From contig OW804094.1 of assembly GCA_942159475.1 (NCBI GenBank), positions 18,581,067 to 18,645,066 of the forward strand: 64,000 bases of DNA, read 5' to 3'. The DNA comes from Sthenelais limicola (taxonomy: Eukaryota > Annelida > Polychaeta > Phyllodocida > Sigalionidae). Positions 62,532 to 64,000 of this stretch are shown one piece after another. The first letter of the stretch is position 1; each line of letters starts with the position of its first letter. Made by a program: the position numbers and the translations under genes. Below the pieces are notes generated by a model that worked only from the letters and a program-made list of their open reading frames with translations, was not told the DNA's origin and did not search any database.

Positions 62532-62766
62532 GGGTCAGATTTTCAGAAAATGTACAATTGGCAGCTGTACGCATTTAGTAAATTCTCCTAAATTAGGCTG
62601 AAAAATGAAGCATACCAGGTATATCTGAGTATATTTGGTATCGCATTGAAATAAAGTATCAGTTCTGTTATGTTAAACTGCATTTTGAAGCTCATTTCTG
62701 TCTCAAATGTGGACTATTTGCGAGGATTGGTGAAGGTGAATTGTACATTTTCTGAAAATCTGACCC
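62532..62766 (+). mobile_element. Family A MITE copy A36, sub-type I
   Basis: Complete ends, duplication ATGA/ATGA; core TTTGGTATCGCATTGAAATA. Confidence 0.94.
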
Positions 62767-63354
62767 ATGAACATGTCGGCCTTGGAAGTCCGCTCACAAA
62801 AGCTAATGAATCATATATTCCCTACTAATTGGCAGTTTCCGATTTGGCGCCATTTCGAATAATCAAGACTTTCTATGAAGATAGTCTAAATAAGCTAAAC
62901 AATTAAGGGCCTACTTCCAAGCATCTTTTATTCTATTCTTGCAATAAGTGTTGCAATATTTAAAATTGTTGCATGCATTGGTTTATTTTGTTTTCTTAAA
63001 TGTAGCCCAGTGCCGACACTTTTAATTTTTTCAAGCAAGTATTGCAGACTTGTTAAAATCATAAGAGGAAAAAAGGAAGCAAATCGAAATATACTGAACC
63101 AGCATAACAAATCCATTATTCAAAAACTTTAGATGTCTAATGTAATAGAAGGAACACTAATTGGATAATGATATTTAATCCAAATCTTACGATAATTTAA
63201 ACCATTAATGCACGGTAAATTACAGGTGGGGTACATGACCAACTAGTGATATTTCCTAGTGTATATGTACTCCAGAGAGTATTTTTTATTTATTTAGTAT
63301 TTTTATACAGCACACCTTCTGTAATAACGACAGTTGAGTTATCAACAAACAAGT
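62767..63354. other. Unassigned AT-rich stretch
   Basis: No gene or named repeat found. Confidence 0.4.
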
Positions 63355-63475
63355 ACATTGTACAATGGAGTTCTAATAATCAATTGAGGACACTAACATT
63401 GAGATATGGGCTCACAGATGATAAATACAGAATAACCATGGTCTTCCGCCCACCGCTGTGCCTATCTAGAGGGTA
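63355..63475 (-). repeat. Dispersed repeat family G copy 3 (inverted)
   Basis: Reverse complement of family G: ATTGAGATATGGGCTCACAG, AGAATAACCATGGTCTTCCG and CCCACCGCTGTGCCTA match 5422-5535. Confidence 0.65.
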
Positions 63476-64000
63476 GGTATGTAGAGGGTGATGGGGACAT
63501 TTCTATTTATCATAATTATTATATCATTTCTTTAGAGCTGATAGGATTACGTTTAATAGGTAGAAAGGTAGCAAAGACTGCATTTAAATGCAGGTTAAAG
63601 AACTTGACCTCTCTGCACTAACAAATGACATTCAAGTCAATAGTTCAGAGGAAATGTCAAGTTCAATTAATGTAAAGGAACTTCAGTTTCAGATTTCCTT
63701 AGATAGGTAAGTAAAAAGCTCTAAAAAGCAGACGAAGAAAAAGAATACGAACAGAATCTAAAGAAGACTAATCTTTGCACTTTTCCTATGTTTCAACAAA
63801 ACCAAACCGAAGGGATTTATCTTGACAGGCAAAAATGCTGCGATTCATCAGAATTTTTCTCTTCTCTAAAATGGACTCAATTACCTCTAGTATCAAGGAT
63901 AGCTCTTAGAGACAGCTTCCTGTACGAAAAAGAAGCAGAAGATAGAGAGAAAGGAAGACTGCCTGGGAGGAGGAGTTTTCTTCAGCCAGTATCGATAATG
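63476..64000. other. Unassigned stretch to window end
   Basis: No gene recognised; A-rich and GA-rich words near the end (AAGAAGCAGAAGATAGAGAG) are unremarkable. Confidence 0.4.

Noticed and set aside
5072..62766. Recurring peptide CTFSENLT and similar in many open frames
   Set aside because: Encoded by the inverted ends of family A in one frame; copies carry stops and frameshifts freely, so there is no coding constraint.
1..64000. CRISPR-like array
   Set aside because: Repeated units are dispersed or simple tandems without regular repeat-spacer spacing, and the DNA is clearly eukaryotic.
1..64000. Autonomous transposase, reverse transcriptase or viral genes
   Set aside because: I looked through the reading frames for catalytic motifs (YADD-like, DDE context, RVE-type) and found none I could support.

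Overview
This is a window of eukaryotic nuclear DNA, AT-rich and very poor in genes. It has no operons, no ribosome-binding sites, and no confidently recognisable protein, rRNA or tRNA gene. Several hundred long open frames exist, but nearly all are translations of microsatellites (SLSLSL, LLLL, CMYVCMYV) or of dispersed repeats (for example the recurring CTFSENLT peptides from one transposon end). The best lineage clue is a short retroposon at 14955-15161 with a 13-bp target-site duplication, a (CACT)n tail and a pyrimidine-purine hairpin next to the tail. That architecture resembles SINE tails I know from molluscan DNA, so a mollusc or other lophotrochozoan is my best guess (inference only).

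The window is essentially a repeat landscape. At least 36 copies of one non-autonomous DNA transposon (here family A, about 235 bp, 28-bp inverted ends beginning GGGTCAGATTTTCAG) are spread over both strands and make up roughly an eighth of the sequence. Eighteen copies carry a perfect 4-bp target-site duplication of variable sequence, and five sub-types share ends but have different cores. Family B (about 400 bp, ends related to TGATGTGTTCCAGGAAAATG) and family C (about 210 bp, ends CAGTCTAGGCCCAAA) each have about 15-20 copies, many broken. Smaller families are D (about 350-460 bp, ends AATAGGGGAGTTGCAT, carrying YY1-like and NRF1-like motifs), F and G (unclassified dispersed repeats), H, I, J, M, N and Q (fold-back or long-inverted-end elements), K (SINE-like) and P (possible SINE). 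One F copy is a filled site and the other an empty site for a family A insertion, which confirms precise mobility.

Layout: 1-5 kb is a pile-up of B copies; 5-9 kb has A, G, a hammerhead-like motif, a CpG-rich candidate promoter (7.88-8.15 kb) and a large GA tract; 9-19 kb is mixed A/B/C/Q/F with a CpG-rich candidate promoter at 15.77-16.13 kb; 19-37 kb has A, D, I, M, N, H and J with long unassigned stretches; 37-43 kb has C copies, a CT tract and a CTCF-like site; 43-51 kb has A, D, paired repeats and an unusual GC-rich double hairpin at 47.9 kb; 51-57 kb has two GC-rich segments (one a candidate exon), purine/pyrimidine tracts, a ten-unit expansion of element K and a long GAA tract; 57-64 kb has TATG tracts, A and C copies, and a recent perfect palindrome inside a C copy.

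There is no multi-gene system to describe. Possible host functions are limited to a few candidate promoter-like segments and three candidate first or internal exons, all low confidence. Coordinates of repeat ends are read by eye and may be off by a few bases.
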